Source: Chloroflexota bacterium (GTDB lineage Bacteria > Chloroflexota > Anaerolineae > Anaerolineales > Villigracilaceae). From it: a DNA stretch of 64,000 nucleotides. Location: the NCBI GenBank assembly GCA_016235425.1, contig JACRLC010000037.1, positions 38,115-102,114 of the forward strand. The letters run 5' to 3'. The notes below the pieces were generated by a model that searched no databases, was not told where the DNA came from, and worked only from the letters and a program-made list of their open reading frames with translations. Positions 41,801 through 51,053 of the stretch are shown here, piece after piece. Both the position numbers and the translations under genes were made by a program. Each line of letters begins with the position of its first letter. Positions within the stretch are counted from its first letter, which is position 1.

Positions 41801-44409
41801 TCATCAATGATGTAACCTTTCCAGCGACCGGGGATCGGGACTTCGGTGAAATAGGTAAATGTAGGCGCAATGGACTTGCCGTTGTTGAGTGTCACAAGCT
41901 TGACGTTGCACAGCGGTTTTGCCATGCCCTCGTAGACACTTCCACCTGCATCCGCAAAGGGTGGATTCACCACTGCGTTCGGCCCATCCGCGCCAACATT
42001 CGCCACATCCACAACGTGCGACGGACCGGCGCAGGCAGGAGGCGGTATTGCGGGGATGAATTCATCGCCGCCGAAGATATTGATGTCCTCTTCGCGTACG
42101 ACCTGATAGGACGGCCTGCCGAGGGCATCGGTCGGCGTCACAACCTCAACGAGGTAATCGCCGGCCGGAATGGCTGCTCCAACAGGTTCAGCCGTTGTGC
42201 CGAAGCCGGAGTAGACCGTATCAAAACCGTAGTTGCCATCCAACGAGGCAAATCCGGTCTGGAATTGCGTGCCCATGAGCGGTGCTTCGAGACAGCGCTT
42301 GCCGGTCGGGTCGGGAGGCAGGACAGCCTGGTCAATCGGATAAACCAGCGGATTGCCATTCGCATCGCGGGCAATACAATCGGTGGGTTGTTCCCACGTT
42401 TCGGTAATAGCCGTGCTGATGGCCGGGCCGGCCACAAAGTTCCCGCCGGCATCCACTTCCCATGTGCCCGTTGGATCGCACGCCGCGCCGGTTGTGCCGC
42501 AGGCCACACCGCCGGCCGTCATATCCTTGGCGATGGAACCATCGGCGGCCAGCTCGAACATCCCGGTGGGATCGCAGGGCGCAAGCGGATTGGTTCCACA
42601 GTAGATGGGTTTGGAAAGCACAACCAGCGCATTCGGAATGCCGGGAGCCCAGCCTTCCACAGCCTGGTATTGGGGATCCAATTCATTGCGGGTGGTGTCG
42701 TAGAAGACCGTGCCCACGATCCCGCCGTTCGTGCCGGGAGCGTATGGTTGCACGCCCCAGTCCAATCGTCCGCCCTGACCGAGGATGGGCAGGATGCCCA
42801 CATCCACACCGGCGCCGAGGACAGTCGTCGCATCAGGCTGATTCTCCACCTGATAGGTCACACCGGTGGTGTAATAGCGATCCGAATAGGCCTCGAGGAT
42901 CATCCACGAACCCATCGGATAGGCTTTTTCGAAAACGTAATAGCCATTCTGATCGGTGACAGCGGAAATGGACATGCGGTCGATTTCACTGTTTTCGCGA
43001 TCCTTGAGCACCACCAGGTAATCGGCAACACCCGGCTCGCCGTCTTCGCGCACACCGTTGGAGTTCAAGTCATTGAAGACATAGCCATCCACCTTGGTAA
43101 ACCAGCCGGTAAGCATCGGTGTGCCGATATTGGTCATTTGACCGTTGGAAACAGTGACCTGGATCCAATCAAGAATATAGTGGAGATTCTCATCCCACCA
43201 GGTAAACAGATAGTTGCCGTTGGGCACATTGTTGATCGTAAATGTGCCGTCGGGGTTGGCAGGCTGAACATAGACGGCCTGATCGCCGTTCTGAAGATCG
43301 GAGAGCGCCACCCAGCCGTTCGTGATAGGACCGGTGACTTTGGTTCCGGTAAAACCGTTCCAAATGTCCCCGAAATAGGGCAACGCGCCAGCCTGAGGTA
43401 AATAGACCGAAGCAGAGACGAGCGTCCCAGAGATGCCGCCGGTTGCTCCTGTATTAAGACTATTCTCAGGCCTGACAAAGCCAAAGATCGTCCACGGGAA
43501 CGGCTCGCCTGCCACAACGAATTCATTGTCGAGGCCACTGCCGCCTTCCTGCAGCCAGGTATCCCAGCTGGGAGAGCCTTCCAACGTGGTGGTCTCCAGC
43601 CAGTCGGTGCCGGTGGGACGGATCACCAACACATCGTAGCGGTTCGGCCCCAGGTTGGGAATGGCCATATCGCCATTGGCGTCGCTGATCAGACAGCCAT
43701 ACTCATTGATGCCGGTGGGTGTTCCGCCTGCATCGTAGGTGGTGCACAGCGGGTTGCCGAAGACATCTGTCGATACCTGGCCGAGAATGTCGTTGATTAC
43801 CGCGCGAAAACCTTCCAGGCCATGCTCGGAGGGGACATCCATCTGCCCGTTGGTGGAAGCGTCATCTTCGAAGACCTTGATGCGCATCGTAGCCGCAGGC
43901 AGGGGGTGTGGTTGAAGGGCCACGGTGACGATCCCCGGATCCTGCAATGGCACGGTGAAGTGCGCGCCTCCGAGCTTGTAGCCGTTGATCATTACGCTGA
44001 CCAGATACTTTCCAGCCGGCAGGTCAAGGCCGGCCATGTTCACGCCGTTGAAATCATTTTGATCGCCCTGGGTAAAAATGGGCGCGGAACCGGGGACGGC
44101 GCGGATGGAAGGCCAGTCACAAGAATCCGGGTAGCCCACATCTTCGGGGGAACACCCTTCATCCCGAGGCTGGCTGGGGTTGCCTGTATTATCCACGTTG
44201 ATGAGATATTTATACTCACCCAGCGCGAAGGAAGTGCCCACATCCACAACGTTCAACATTAAATGATTTGTGGTGAGGGCGGCAACAGACACTGCCTGTG
44301 CACTGCCTACGAAAGACGCCTGGCCTCCCAATAACATGGCCAGGATCGTCACTGTTGTGATCAGGCGGTACCAAACCCTAAAACGAAAACGGAAACCATT
44401 ACTTAGCAT
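38830..44409 (-). CDS. Giant secreted surface protein: SdrD B-like/Cna-B-like repeats, IPT/TIG domain, beta-helix, C-terminal lectin-like domain
   Basis: The product has 1859 residues. AAGGAGATG precedes the ATG at 44407-44409. A long signal peptide (to ~40) is followed by several carboxypeptidase-regulatory or SdrD B-like domains, for example 'VDGYVFNDLNSNGVREDGEP' with the acidic calcium-type loop. An IPT/TIG domain follows ('PYYEPGNSFTITGLGFGAQG', ~1060-1140), then a parallel beta-helix (~1150-1640: 'GRTYATIQSAVDAAAA', 'NIIVNNISTHEGGGV'). A Gly run joins a ~180-residue C-terminal beta domain ('LLDDFNQTPLHLSGSW'), possibly concanavalin-like. It is the first gene of the oxidase operon, 333 bases downstream of a response regulator gene. 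Likely a surface scaffold or adhesin for the oxidases. Confidence 0.87.
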   Translation of the reverse strand: MLSNGFRFRFRVWYRLITTVTILAMLLGGQASFVGSAQAVSVAALTTNHLMLNVVDVGTSFALGEYKYLINVDNTGNPSQPRDEGCSPEDVGYPDSCDWPSIRAVPGSAPIFTQGDQNDFNGVNMAGLDLPAGKYLVSVMINGYKLGGAHFTVPLQDPGIVTVALQPHPLPAATMRIKVFEDDASTNGQMDVPSEHGLEGFRAVINDILGQVSTDVFGNPLCTTYDAGGTPTGINEYGCLISDANGDMAIPNLGPNRYDVLVIRPTGTDWLETTTLEGSPSWDTWLQEGGSGLDNEFVVAGEPFPWTIFGFVRPENSLNTGATGGISGTLVSASVYLPQAGALPYFGDIWNGFTGTKVTGPITNGWVALSDLQNGDQAVYVQPANPDGTFTINNVPNGNYLFTWWDENLHYILDWIQVTVSNGQMTNIGTPMLTGWFTKVDGYVFNDLNSNGVREDGEPGVADYLVVLKDRENSEIDRMSISAVTDQNGYYVFEKAYPMGSWMILEAYSDRYYTTGVTYQVENQPDATTVLGAGVDVGILPILGQGGRLDWGVQPYAPGTNGGIVGTVFYDTTRNELDPQYQAVEGWAPGIPNALVVLSKPIYCGTNPLAPCDPTGMFELAADGSIAKDMTAGGVACGTTGAACDPTGTWEVDAGGNFVAGPAISTAITETWEQPTDCIARDANGNPLVYPIDQAVLPPDPTGKRCLEAPLMGTQFQTGFASLDGNYGFDTVYSGFGTTAEPVGAAIPAGDYLVEVVTPTDALGRPSYQVVREEDINIFGGDEFIPAIPPPACAGPSHVVDVANVGADGPNAVVNPPFADAGGSVYEGMAKPLCNVKLVTLNNGKSIAPTFTYFTEVPIPGRWKGYIIDDLTISTNPLDLNFGEKAGAPLMPIGIYDFSNRMVASMTSDPNGVFEILLPSTYSINCPTPSGVCPNVYYMLGNDPNLPGYSRQYRTIGASFEIYPGLIIPSDLAPTQIVPGVLAAGSLFSTPPQCDLDPATPQLFAVSQPYYEPGNSFTITGLGFGAQGAGSLVTLDGIALTVSVWTDTSITATIPSSVPPGPHQLAVRSDNGRNTVNGLTFHVIGSGYNPRIFEVGPGRTYATIQSAVDAAAAAPEGRGLLVVVYPSASGFYLENVIMYEAMKLQGVGPGGRYADGTIVPGSVIDGRGVTGDTAYAENWRVFIASLPWSGNQNIYEGPVVYVLAQDGNFTSTIRRRAGIDGFTIQGGDQQTFPNEVGANNEPIAIQGGGIFVNGYARYLQITNNILESNGGAYGSAIRLGTPHLPGASNDNQNDFVRIANNRILANGGTNLAGAVGIFSGAQGYEVASNDICGNFSAEYGGGISHYGYSPNGQIHHNRIYFNRSYDEGGGIIIAGELPADPNLLTPGAGPVDVFANLIQNNLANDDGGGLRFLMSGNFPYNVYNNIIVNNISTHEGGGVSLNDAPNVRFYNNTVMKNITTASAVTSNGQPAPAGLSSSRNSNLLQATLPGGSPIFSDPLLFNNIFWDNRAGTFVGSTVAGIGLAGDPNPINYWDLGVSDGSGLLSPTNSILQVDLGTVPSGTNLASDPTVMATYDTTVRTLPWRGNPRFVDILMVTTDALANFLGDYHIADASPAVDAGAAFKASINAPSADFDGTTRPSGAGFDIGADEVGAGGGGGGGGGLLFPTTALLDDFNQTPLHLSGSWNGNTSTSIYRVTGNQVEVRATGSVRFDKKYGSNQETWFTFTQVSPNAANQGLLLKFKNNTTYILVSYNHAAGSVDVRTSTTSQGVITRAAFPAAFANGDQIGARAQADGTVVVYKTSGGVTTMVGSINVMSGVSPWPASLVTGGGRIGVYFTWSSAPTPANYARFDDFGGGTMP

Positions 44410-44449
44410 GTTTACATCTCCTTTTGTTGACAATCTTTAAAGGCAGGAA

Positions 44450-44471
44450 GTTATCAGTCAGGTCTGATAAC
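44450..44471. promoter_or_regulatory. Inverted repeat GTTATCAG-N6-CTGATAAC upstream of the oxidase operon
   Basis: Perfect 8-base arms with a 6-base centre, 41-62 bases before the start codon of the giant surface protein. The 333-base gap between the regulator and the operon otherwise holds the terminator at 44678 and AT-rich sequence. The symmetry and place fit an operator, perhaps for the LuxR-type regulator encoded next to it. Confidence 0.45.
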
Positions 44472-44677
44472 AGCAGGCACATCACCAAGGTTTTTCAGCA
44501 AAATATCCTCCTTGCAAAAAACGGGAATGCGTTGCTGTCCGCGCTTGCAACAACAACCTTAATCAATGGATAACCGACCGGTGGGCTGGGAGAAGCCGGA
44601 AAAAGCCCGATAGCCACTTTCATAATATGGGTTTAAGCGTTGATTGTCGATTACCCGCCAACATCAAAAGGAATAAA

Positions 44678-44707
44678 AAAGAGAACCATTTTTCCATGGT
44701 TCTCTTT
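44678..44707 (-). terminator. Terminator of the response regulator gene
   Basis: AAGAGAACCA/TGGTTCTCTT stem with an 8-base loop; on the minus strand it is followed by TTTTTATTCC. A smaller hairpin AAGGGTTAACCCTT lies at 44712-44725. Confidence 0.75.
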
Positions 44708-44742
44708 AATAAAGGGTTAACCCTTCGGACTAGTCTTTTACT

Positions 44743-45417
44743 TTATGTTCGGTCCTTCTTCAGTCCCATTTGCCTGGCAATCATGCCTGCTTCGCGGCGG
44801 TTATTGACCCCCAGTTTATCGAGAATGTTATGTATGTGATGTTTTACGGTATTTTCTGATAAACACAAATTTTGCGCGATCAATGAATTGGAAATGTCAT
44901 TTTGCAGTTCAAGGAGAATATCGATTTCTCTCGGGCTGAGTATATTTGCCAAATCCTTTTTTGAGTATGGCGGCGCGGACTGCGAATACTCCAGCGCCCT
45001 GCTCATCATCTTGCGTGACATGGCAATCTCGCCCCCGTGAAGCGCCCGCAAGCTTGCCAGAAGCGAAGAGCTCGATACATTTTTGAGCATGTAACCCTTG
45101 GCGCCCAGGTGGATGGCAGTCAATATATTCTCATCGGTTTCGTAAACCGTCAAAAAAATGATCTTGCAATCCGGCAATTCACCCAGAATGGCCCTGGTTG
45201 CATCCAGCCCTGTTCCATCCGGCAGGGAAAAATCCATCAGGATAATATCAGGTCTATAATGAAAGGCTTTTTCAATGCCTTCTTTTACTGAGCCGGCCTG
45301 ATCAACCACGCTGAAATCGGAAGTGGATTGGAAAAGGCTGACCAATGCCTCCCGAAACAAAGAGTGATCATCGATGACCAGAATTTTTTGAACGTGTTCT
45401 TCCCGATTATTGTTCAT
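44743..45417 (-). CDS. LuxR/NarL-type response regulator next to the oxidase operon
   Basis: The product has 224 residues. The receiver domain has 'ILVIDDHSLFREAL' and phosphoacceptor Asp62 ('DIILMDFSLPDGTG'), with Lys in 'GYMLKNV'. The C-terminal LuxR domain has 'LSPREIDILLELQN' and 'SLIAQNLCLSENTVKHHIHNIL'. It starts 20 bases after the kinase gene, so the two are co-transcribed. Its position directly before the giant surface protein and oxidase operon, on the same strand, makes that operon its likely target; this is inference. Confidence 0.92.
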   Translation of the reverse strand: MNNNREEHVQKILVIDDHSLFREALVSLFQSTSDFSVVDQAGSVKEGIEKAFHYRPDIILMDFSLPDGTGLDATRAILGELPDCKIIFLTVYETDENILTAIHLGAKGYMLKNVSSSSLLASLRALHGGEIAMSRKMMSRALEYSQSAPPYSKKDLANILSPREIDILLELQNDISNSLIAQNLCLSENTVKHHIHNILDKLGVNNRREAGMIARQMGLKKDRT

Positions 45418-45437
45418 GGCGATCCCTTATCCGGTGA

Positions 45438-46790
45438 CTAAACCGGCACAGAGATTGAAATAATGGTACCGGAATCCGCTGAAGAATTCATCATCAATTG
45501 CCCATCCAACTTGGCAATGCGCTCCTGCATGATCTGCAACCCGAAATGTTCATCTTTACGCACCGATTCGGGTTCAAAACCGATGCCGTTATCCGCCACA
45601 GAAATATCGAGAAAAGAATCACTCCAGGTAACAAGCACGTCCACTGTGTTCGCTTTTGAATGTTTTTCCACGTTGCTAAGTATTTCTCGAAAAACATAAA
45701 AAATTGTCTGCTGGGTATCGGGTAATAATTGAATGGGTTTTCCCGTACACTGAAATTTAAGGGCAAAGTTTGCCATCCGTGAGACCCTGGTGGCATGTTC
45801 CTTTAGGAGATTGGTCAAATGGGGAATGGTCTCAGGCTGGATTTTTTTGAGAATATCGCGCACAATCTCGTAAGAATCATTTGCGACTTCGCGCAAATGA
45901 TTCAGTTCTTTTCGAATCTCCATTGAGGTCATAACGCTCTCGTTTGCGCCAAGCTGATCCAGCTTCAAATGCAGGTATCCCAGGTTTTGTCCAAGTTGAT
46001 CGTGGACATAGGCGGAGACCATGCGTCGTTCCGCCATGGCCACTTCGGCGGAGTGCAATTCGGAGAATCTTTTATGGTCCTGGCCGGCGTGAATGGCGAC
46101 CGCGATCTCATCACCAATATTAATGAAGATCTTCTCATCATCGGGAGATAAATGAAAGCCGGGTTCCAGCCTGAATCTTAGCAATGCTGGGGGAAATTTT
46201 TCGTTCGTTATTTTCAAACTATAAACCTGATACTGTGAAGAAGTTCCATTGTCGTTACGGCACAAATGAATGCTGGTGCTATTTTGGGGCGCTGTTTCAA
46301 GGCATTTCTGGCATGGGATGGCGGGATGCCACTCTTCCGCAGTTGGAGACCGTTCATTATCCACCCAATGCCCCACCGTCTCATACCTGGCGCTGATCGG
46401 GTTATTTATCAGCAGATGCGCTTCATCAACCGCGGACATCCTGCTGGGCAACTCGGCCAGTTTTGCGGCTAAAGATTCCCAGTCATTGATTAGCATGAGC
46501 TCCAGGCTGAGGTTATGTTTAAACTCGAGAACCTTTGTCATGCGCTTGTGGACGCGATTTAATCGCACAAAGAGTTCAAGGAACAAACCGTTACCAGAAA
46601 TAAGGAGCGCGTATAAAACCACCTCCATTACATGGAAGGGTTGATTCAGGAACGCCAATTCGATAAATTCATAAATTTCCACCCATAACAAACCTACGCT
46701 AACAATTACAACTACTACCCAGCGCCATTTTTCGACCCGGTAGAAGTGCCTGACTAGGAAAAATCGAAGCCGTTTTCGAAATGATTTCAT
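45438..46790 (-). CDS. Membrane histidine kinase (HisKA_3 type) with Cys/His-rich sensor segment
   Basis: The product has 450 residues from the ATG at 46788-46790. Another in-frame ATG at 46808 lies only 3 bases behind a TATAAT box and would be upstream of the transcription start. Two membrane helices lie at ~25-43 and ~52-72. The following GAF-like region contains 'CQKCLETAP' and 'SIHLCRND', i.e. a C-x2-C, then His and Cys, a possible metal or redox site. The phosphoacceptor is His263 in 'SAYVHDQLGQNLG'; the ATPase domain has 'EILSNVEKHSKA' and 'DNGIGFEPES'. It pairs with the regulator at 44743. A redox- or copper-sensing role would suit the neighbouring oxidases but is not proven. Confidence 0.88.
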   Translation of the reverse strand: MKSFRKRLRFFLVRHFYRVEKWRWVVVVIVSVGLLWVEIYEFIELAFLNQPFHVMEVVLYALLISGNGLFLELFVRLNRVHKRMTKVLEFKHNLSLELMLINDWESLAAKLAELPSRMSAVDEAHLLINNPISARYETVGHWVDNERSPTAEEWHPAIPCQKCLETAPQNSTSIHLCRNDNGTSSQYQVYSLKITNEKFPPALLRFRLEPGFHLSPDDEKIFINIGDEIAVAIHAGQDHKRFSELHSAEVAMAERRMVSAYVHDQLGQNLGYLHLKLDQLGANESVMTSMEIRKELNHLREVANDSYEIVRDILKKIQPETIPHLTNLLKEHATRVSRMANFALKFQCTGKPIQLLPDTQQTIFYVFREILSNVEKHSKANTVDVLVTWSDSFLDISVADNGIGFEPESVRKDEHFGLQIMQERIAKLDGQLMMNSSADSGTIISISVPV

Positions 46791-46874
46791 TTGATACCTA
46801 TAATTCATGGCATTATACTCTCAATTCTCCGAATCACGATTCTCAACGAGCCGCGTGCCCGCAATTCTCAATAT

Positions 46875-46928
46875 GTCATTGCGAGCGCACCCTTCGACAA
46901 GCTCAGGGCAGGTGTGCGGGCTTCGCGG
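46875..46928. repeat. Interspersed intergenic repeat with CCCTTCGACAAGCTCAGGG core
   Basis: GTCATTGCGAGCGCA, the near-palindrome CCCTTCGACAAGCTCAGGG and a GCGGGCTTCGCGG end. This composite is known as a scattered intergenic repeat in many bacterial genomes; the GTCATTGCGAGCG part recurs, inverted, at 22365-22388. Confidence 0.5.
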
Positions 46929-46958
46929 TAAAACTTTTTCGGCTTGTCCGAGTTAGGC

Positions 46959-46964
46959 TATAAT
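46959..46964 (+). promoter_or_regulatory. -10 box of the YyaL-type gene
   Basis: A perfect TATAAT 41 bases before the ATG at 47006. The -35 region (TTTTCG, 17 bases upstream) is poor, so activity may need an activator. Confidence 0.45.
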
Positions 46965-47005
46965 CCTGTAACGCAGTCTTTTCATATTCACTTTACAAAT
47001 ACTCC

Positions 47006-49060
47006 ATGTCCAACCAACTAGCCAACGAAATTTCCCCTTACCTTCTGCAACACGCCCACAATCCTGTGGATTGGCATCCGTGGGGCGAAGAGGCACTGGC
47101 AAAAGCAAAAGCCGAAAACAAACCTATCTTCCTCAGCATAGGCTATGCCGCATGTCATTGGTGTCACGTAATGGCCCACGAATCTTTCGAAGATCCCGAA
47201 ACCGCCGCGCTGATGAACGAGAACTTCGTCAATATCAAAGTTGACCGTGAAGAACGCCCCGACCTCGACAACATCTACATGCAGGCCGTCGTTGCAATGA
47301 CCGGTTCGGGCGGCTGGCCGATGTCCGTGTTTTTATCGCCCGACCTCAAGCCTTTCTACGTAGGCACGTACTTTCCACCCGTGCGCCGATACAACATGCC
47401 CTCGTTCAAGGAGATATTGACCAGCCTTGCGCGCGCCTGGAAGGAAGAAAAAGACGAAATCGGGAAGGTCGGCGAAAAAGTCGCAACGCATTTACAATCT
47501 CAAACACAGGCTGAAAATCGGGAAATGCCAGCGAAAGAGTCGCTTCAATTCGCGGCAAAGTCATTGGTCGAATCATACGACTGGGGTTATGGCGGCTGGG
47601 GTGCGGCCCCCAAATTTCCGCAGGCGATGGCAATTGAATTTTTGTTGGCCCATTCAACTCTCACCGCGGAAAACAAGGAAAACCAGATAAAACTGATCAA
47701 GCATTGCCTTCATGCAATGTCGCGCGGCGGCATGTATGACGTGGTTGGCGGCGGCTTTGCGCGCTACAGCACCGACAACTTCTGGAGGATTCCGCATTTC
47801 GAAAAAATGCTCTACGATAATGCCCTGCTCGCACGCGCATATTTGCACGCATGGCAAGTCACCGGTGAGCCGGCATTCAAACGCGTCGTCACCGAAACGC
47901 TGGACTTCATCGTGCGCGAAATGACGCATCCCGGCGGCGGCTTCTTCTCGTCACTCGACGCTGATTCAGAGGGTGAAGAGGGCAGGTTCTACGCTTGGAC
48001 GCTCGACGAAATCCGCGCGGTCCTCGGAGACGATTCAGATTTTTTTGAAGCGGCTTACGGGATTGCCTCCCGCGGCAACTGGGAAGGAAAGACAGTTCTC
48101 CAGCGAGCCATGGATGACTCCACCCTCGCCGCCCGCTTCCAAATCGACCTCGAAACTGTTCCCGTTAAATTAGCAGAATCTCACGCCAAACTTTATTCCG
48201 CCCGCGCCGCGCGCATCCGCCCCGGTACCGATGACAAAATCCTCACCGCCTGGAACGGACTCATGCTGGCGGCATTCGCCGAAGCCGCGCGTTTTGCGGA
48301 CTTAAGTCCGCGCTTCTCCCCTTCGTATTTACAAGCGGCTGCGCGCAATGCAGAGTTTTTACTTTCATCCTTGAGGCCGGATGGCCAATTGCGGCGCGCG
48401 TGGCGGGATGGAAAGACAACGAACGAAGTTTTCCTCGAAGATTATGCCGCGTTGATCCTGGGATTGCTTGAGTTGTATCAAACAGATTTCAACAACAAGT
48501 GGTTCGCATCTGCAAAAGATTTAGCCGACGAAATGATCGAACGATTCAGCGATCCTTCCGGCGGATTCTTCGATACGCCCAACGAAGGCGAGTCTTTGCT
48601 GGTGCGCCCGAAGGATTTGCAGGATAACGCCACTCCATCCGGTAACTCACTCGCCTGCGAGGCACTGCTCAAACTTGCGGCTTTCACCGATAACGGCAAA
48701 TATCGCGGCCTTGCGGAGAAGTCCCTTTCGCTGATAACCGATATGTCCATGCGTTACCCCACTGCATTCGCGAGATGGCTGTCAGCGGCGGAGAATGCTT
48801 TGAATAACGGCAGGCAGGTCGCGGTTCTGGGCGATGCGAAGGAGGAAATGTTCGGGCGGATGATCGAGGCTATTTGGTCCGAATATAGACCGGGTGTGGT
48901 GGTGGCCGCTTCCGCTTATCCAATAGAAAAAGATGCCCCCGCCCTGCTTGCCGAGAGACCCCTGATGGGCAATAAACCTACCGCGTATGTTTGTGAGGGA
49001 TTCGTCTGCAAGCAACCGACAACGGAAATTGAAATACTGGAGGCCCAACTGAACTCATGA
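47006..49060 (+). CDS. Thioredoxin-domain protein of the YyaL/DUF255 (SSP411-like) family
   Basis: The product has 684 residues. The N-terminal ~165 residues are the DUF255 thioredoxin-like domain with Cys50 and Cys53 in '[16 protein letters not shown]'. The remainder is an alpha/alpha-toroid (six-hairpin glycosidase-like) region ('[22 protein letters not shown]', '[15 protein letters not shown]', '[17 protein letters not shown]'). The family is widespread from bacteria to mammals; its biochemical role is not settled. Full length for the family. No Shine-Dalgarno is obvious. Its stop overlaps the next gene (ATGA), so the glycosyltransferase-like and MgtC-like genes follow in the same operon. 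Confidence 0.93.
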   Translation: MSNQLANEISPYLLQHAHNPVDWHPWGEEALAKAKAENKPIFLSIGYAACHWCHVMAHESFEDPETAALMNENFVNIKVDREERPDLDNIYMQAVVAMTGSGGWPMSVFLSPDLKPFYVGTYFPPVRRYNMPSFKEILTSLARAWKEEKDEIGKVGEKVATHLQSQTQAENREMPAKESLQFAAKSLVESYDWGYGGWGAAPKFPQAMAIEFLLAHSTLTAENKENQIKLIKHCLHAMSRGGMYDVVGGGFARYSTDNFWRIPHFEKMLYDNALLARAYLHAWQVTGEPAFKRVVTETLDFIVREMTHPGGGFFSSLDADSEGEEGRFYAWTLDEIRAVLGDDSDFFEAAYGIASRGNWEGKTVLQRAMDDSTLAARFQIDLETVPVKLAESHAKLYSARAARIRPGTDDKILTAWNGLMLAAFAEAARFADLSPRFSPSYLQAAARNAEFLLSSLRPDGQLRRAWRDGKTTNEVFLEDYAALILGLLELYQTDFNNKWFASAKDLADEMIERFSDPSGGFFDTPNEGESLLVRPKDLQDNATPSGNSLACEALLKLAAFTDNGKYRGLAEKSLSLITDMSMRYPTAFARWLSAAENALNNGRQVAVLGDAKEEMFGRMIEAIWSEYRPGVVVAASAYPIEKDAPALLAERPLMGNKPTAYVCEGFVCKQPTTEIEILEAQLNS

Positions 49061-50352
49061 TCCGAAAGCTGGGAAGCATTTTCTTTTTTGTCCTGCTCAT
49101 CGCATTCGCCACAAGATTTGCCATTCGATACGGGTTGGGCGAAGCGGATGAGGATGCAATAGATTTTCCATCATATTATTACGGGGCGAAGCTGGCGTTC
49201 GAGATGGACACATCTCCGTATAACAACACCTCCTGGAATATCGTCAAGAAGGTTTACAACGAGGGAACGCTGTACCCGTTCCTGTACCCGCCGCCAAGTT
49301 TGCCCTTCTTTCAGCTTTTTGCAATGCTTGAGTATGAAACCGCCAAGCTCGTCATGCTGGGATTGAATCATGCGCTGGCAATGGTTTTTGTCCTATTGTT
49401 TTTCTTCATCATTTTGGATTTGAAATCGTATAACCTTCTTCCGATGGCAGGCGTGGTTTATTTATATTCGTTTTTCCCACTCGTTCTGACAATTTATACG
49501 GGGCAGGTCAATCTCATCATCCTGATATCCATTTGTCTCACATGGATTGGAATCAAAAAACAATGGAAGCCGATATGGATTGCAGTCCTGCCGGCTTTTG
49601 GAATTATCCTGAAGTTATACCCGATCCTGTTTTTTATTATCCTGTTTTTGAAAAAACAATACAAAGCCATCATTTACACAATTCTGATTTTGCTGGTTGT
49701 TTCGATCCTTGTGACACCGTTTCTTCCGCACGGCACCTGGCAGGATTGGATCGAGAATGTAGCATCCAAGGGCTATCTTGATGAAGTGCGCGGTATGGTT
49801 CCCGGCAAACCAGCCAACCAGAGCATCAACGCCTTTGTCATTCGTCTCTTTATGGGATTGAACGTTCGATTCGATCCGCTTATCTCACCGCCCGGCTGGG
49901 TTGTGCAAGTCTCGCCTTACCTTCTTTCCGGCATCATCGGCCTCTTGTCGCTGGCGGCCACTTTGCTCACCATGAGGGACACGCAAGACGGACTGGCCCT
50001 GCAATTTAGCATCTGGCTTTTGGCTATGTTCATGATCGCTCCCATCTCGTGGGATCATCATCTCGTTTTGGTGCTTCCGGCAATTTACATCGCATTTCTT
50101 GAAGCCTTCAAACGCAAATGGTATGGATGGCTCCCGCCGTTAATAGGCATTGCGTGCTTTCTTGCACTCAACTTCGATTTCAATAATCCAGCCTATCGGG
50201 AGGGCTGGCGTATTCTGCTGATTTCGTCAAAACTCTATGCCGTAGCCCTGCTCTGGATCTTTTTCATTATGCTTTCATTGTTCAGGGTAAAGGATGTAAA
50301 ATCTGCGGCGACAGCATACAAAATCAACGAGGCAAAATGGACTCAATCTTAG
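49057..50352 (+). CDS. GT87 (DUF2029)-type membrane glycosyltransferase
   Basis: The 431-aa product has about ten to eleven hydrophobic segments. The first outer loop contains '[20 protein letters not shown]' (~30-52), typical of the polyprenyl-phosphate-mannose-dependent mannosyltransferases of the GT-C fold. A later loop has '[16 protein letters not shown]' and '[13 protein letters not shown]', also family features. It overlaps the upstream gene by 4 bases and the MgtC-like gene by 16. Substrate unknown; a role in glycosylating an envelope component is likely. Confidence 0.82.
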   Translation: MIRKLGSIFFFVLLIAFATRFAIRYGLGEADEDAIDFPSYYYGAKLAFEMDTSPYNNTSWNIVKKVYNEGTLYPFLYPPPSLPFFQLFAMLEYETAKLVMLGLNHALAMVFVLLFFFIILDLKSYNLLPMAGVVYLYSFFPLVLTIYTGQVNLIILISICLTWIGIKKQWKPIWIAVLPAFGIILKLYPILFFIILFLKKQYKAIIYTILILLVVSILVTPFLPHGTWQDWIENVASKGYLDEVRGMVPGKPANQSINAFVIRLFMGLNVRFDPLISPPGWVVQVSPYLLSGIIGLLSLAATLLTMRDTQDGLALQFSIWLLAMFMIAPISWDHHLVLVLPAIYIAFLEAFKRKWYGWLPPLIGIACFLALNFDFNNPAYREGWRILLISSKLYAVALLWIFFIMLSLFRVKDVKSAATAYKINEAKWTQS

Positions 50353-50978
50353 TTGAAAACATTATCAAAATCGCCATGTCTGTGCGGGTGGGCGGCATTA
50401 TCGGGGCAGAACGCGAGTTTCAAGATAAGGCGGCAGGTTTTCGTACGATCATCCTGATCGCGATCGGCTCGACGCTTTTCACGATCTTTTCGATGAGCAT
50501 GGACCCAGGGAACAGCCAATCCCGCGTCGCGGCAAACATCGTGACCGGCATCGGCTTTCTCGGCGCAGGGGCCATCATCCGCGAAGGCGGGCGCATCGCC
50601 GGGTTGACCACCGCCGCGACGATCTGGCTGGCATCTGCTCTCGGCATGGGGATCGGCGCCGGAGAATTGTGGCTCGTCGCATCGGCAACGACGATCACCC
50701 TGTTGGTTCTGCTCGTGTTCCCGCGCTTCGAAATATGGATTGACCAAATCCGGGAGGCGCGCACCTATAGAATTGTGGTGGCATCCACAAAAATTAAAGA
50801 GATCGAAAAAGTAAATCAGGCCCTCGCTGATTGTTCATTGCGCGTGCTGGAACACCACCAGACAAAATCTGAAAAGCACATCACCGGTTCATGGCGCGCG
50901 ATCGGTTCTCCAAAAAGTCACGAGAAGTTTGTCAGTGCCATGTTGAACGACAGGGGTATTCGCGAATTGAATTATTAG
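50337..50978 (+). CDS. MgtC/SapB-family membrane protein
   Basis: The product has 213 residues. The N-terminal ~140 residues contain four to five membrane helices with the family core 'GGIIGAEREFQDKAAGFRT', 'VTGIGFLGAGAIIREGGRIAGLTTAATIWL' (split here for length as 'GIGFLGAGAIIREGG' and 'GLTTAATIWLASALGMGIG'). The C-terminal ~70 residues form a small cytoplasmic ACT-like domain. MgtC proteins are linked to survival at low magnesium and modulation of ATP synthase in some pathogens; the role in environmental bacteria is unclear. It overlaps the glycosyltransferase gene by 16 bases. Confidence 0.9.
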   Translation: MDSILVENIIKIAMSVRVGGIIGAEREFQDKAAGFRTIILIAIGSTLFTIFSMSMDPGNSQSRVAANIVTGIGFLGAGAIIREGGRIAGLTTAATIWLASALGMGIGAGELWLVASATTITLLVLLVFPRFEIWIDQIREARTYRIVVASTKIKEIEKVNQALADCSLRVLEHHQTKSEKHITGSWRAIGSPKSHEKFVSAMLNDRGIRELNY

Positions 50979-51002
50979 CCGGTCAAGTCCGGAATTAAAA
51001 CA

Positions 51003-51028
51003 ATCCAGCGCCTCGAACGGCGCTGGAT
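51003..51028. terminator. Hairpin between convergent mgtC-like and tatA genes
   Basis: ATCCAGCGCC/GGCGCTGGAT, a perfect 10-bp stem with a 6-base loop. There is no clear T-tract on either side, so the terminator function is moderate. Confidence 0.5.
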
Positions 51029-51053
51029 GTGCAATCGTATTTACGCTATCTGA

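Noticed and set aside
42016..43401. A 461-codon open frame on the plus strand, and a similar 370-codon frame at 37117-38229
   Set aside because: Both are antisense to secreted-protein genes with signal peptides and clear domains; the antisense frames are His/Arg-rich shadows.
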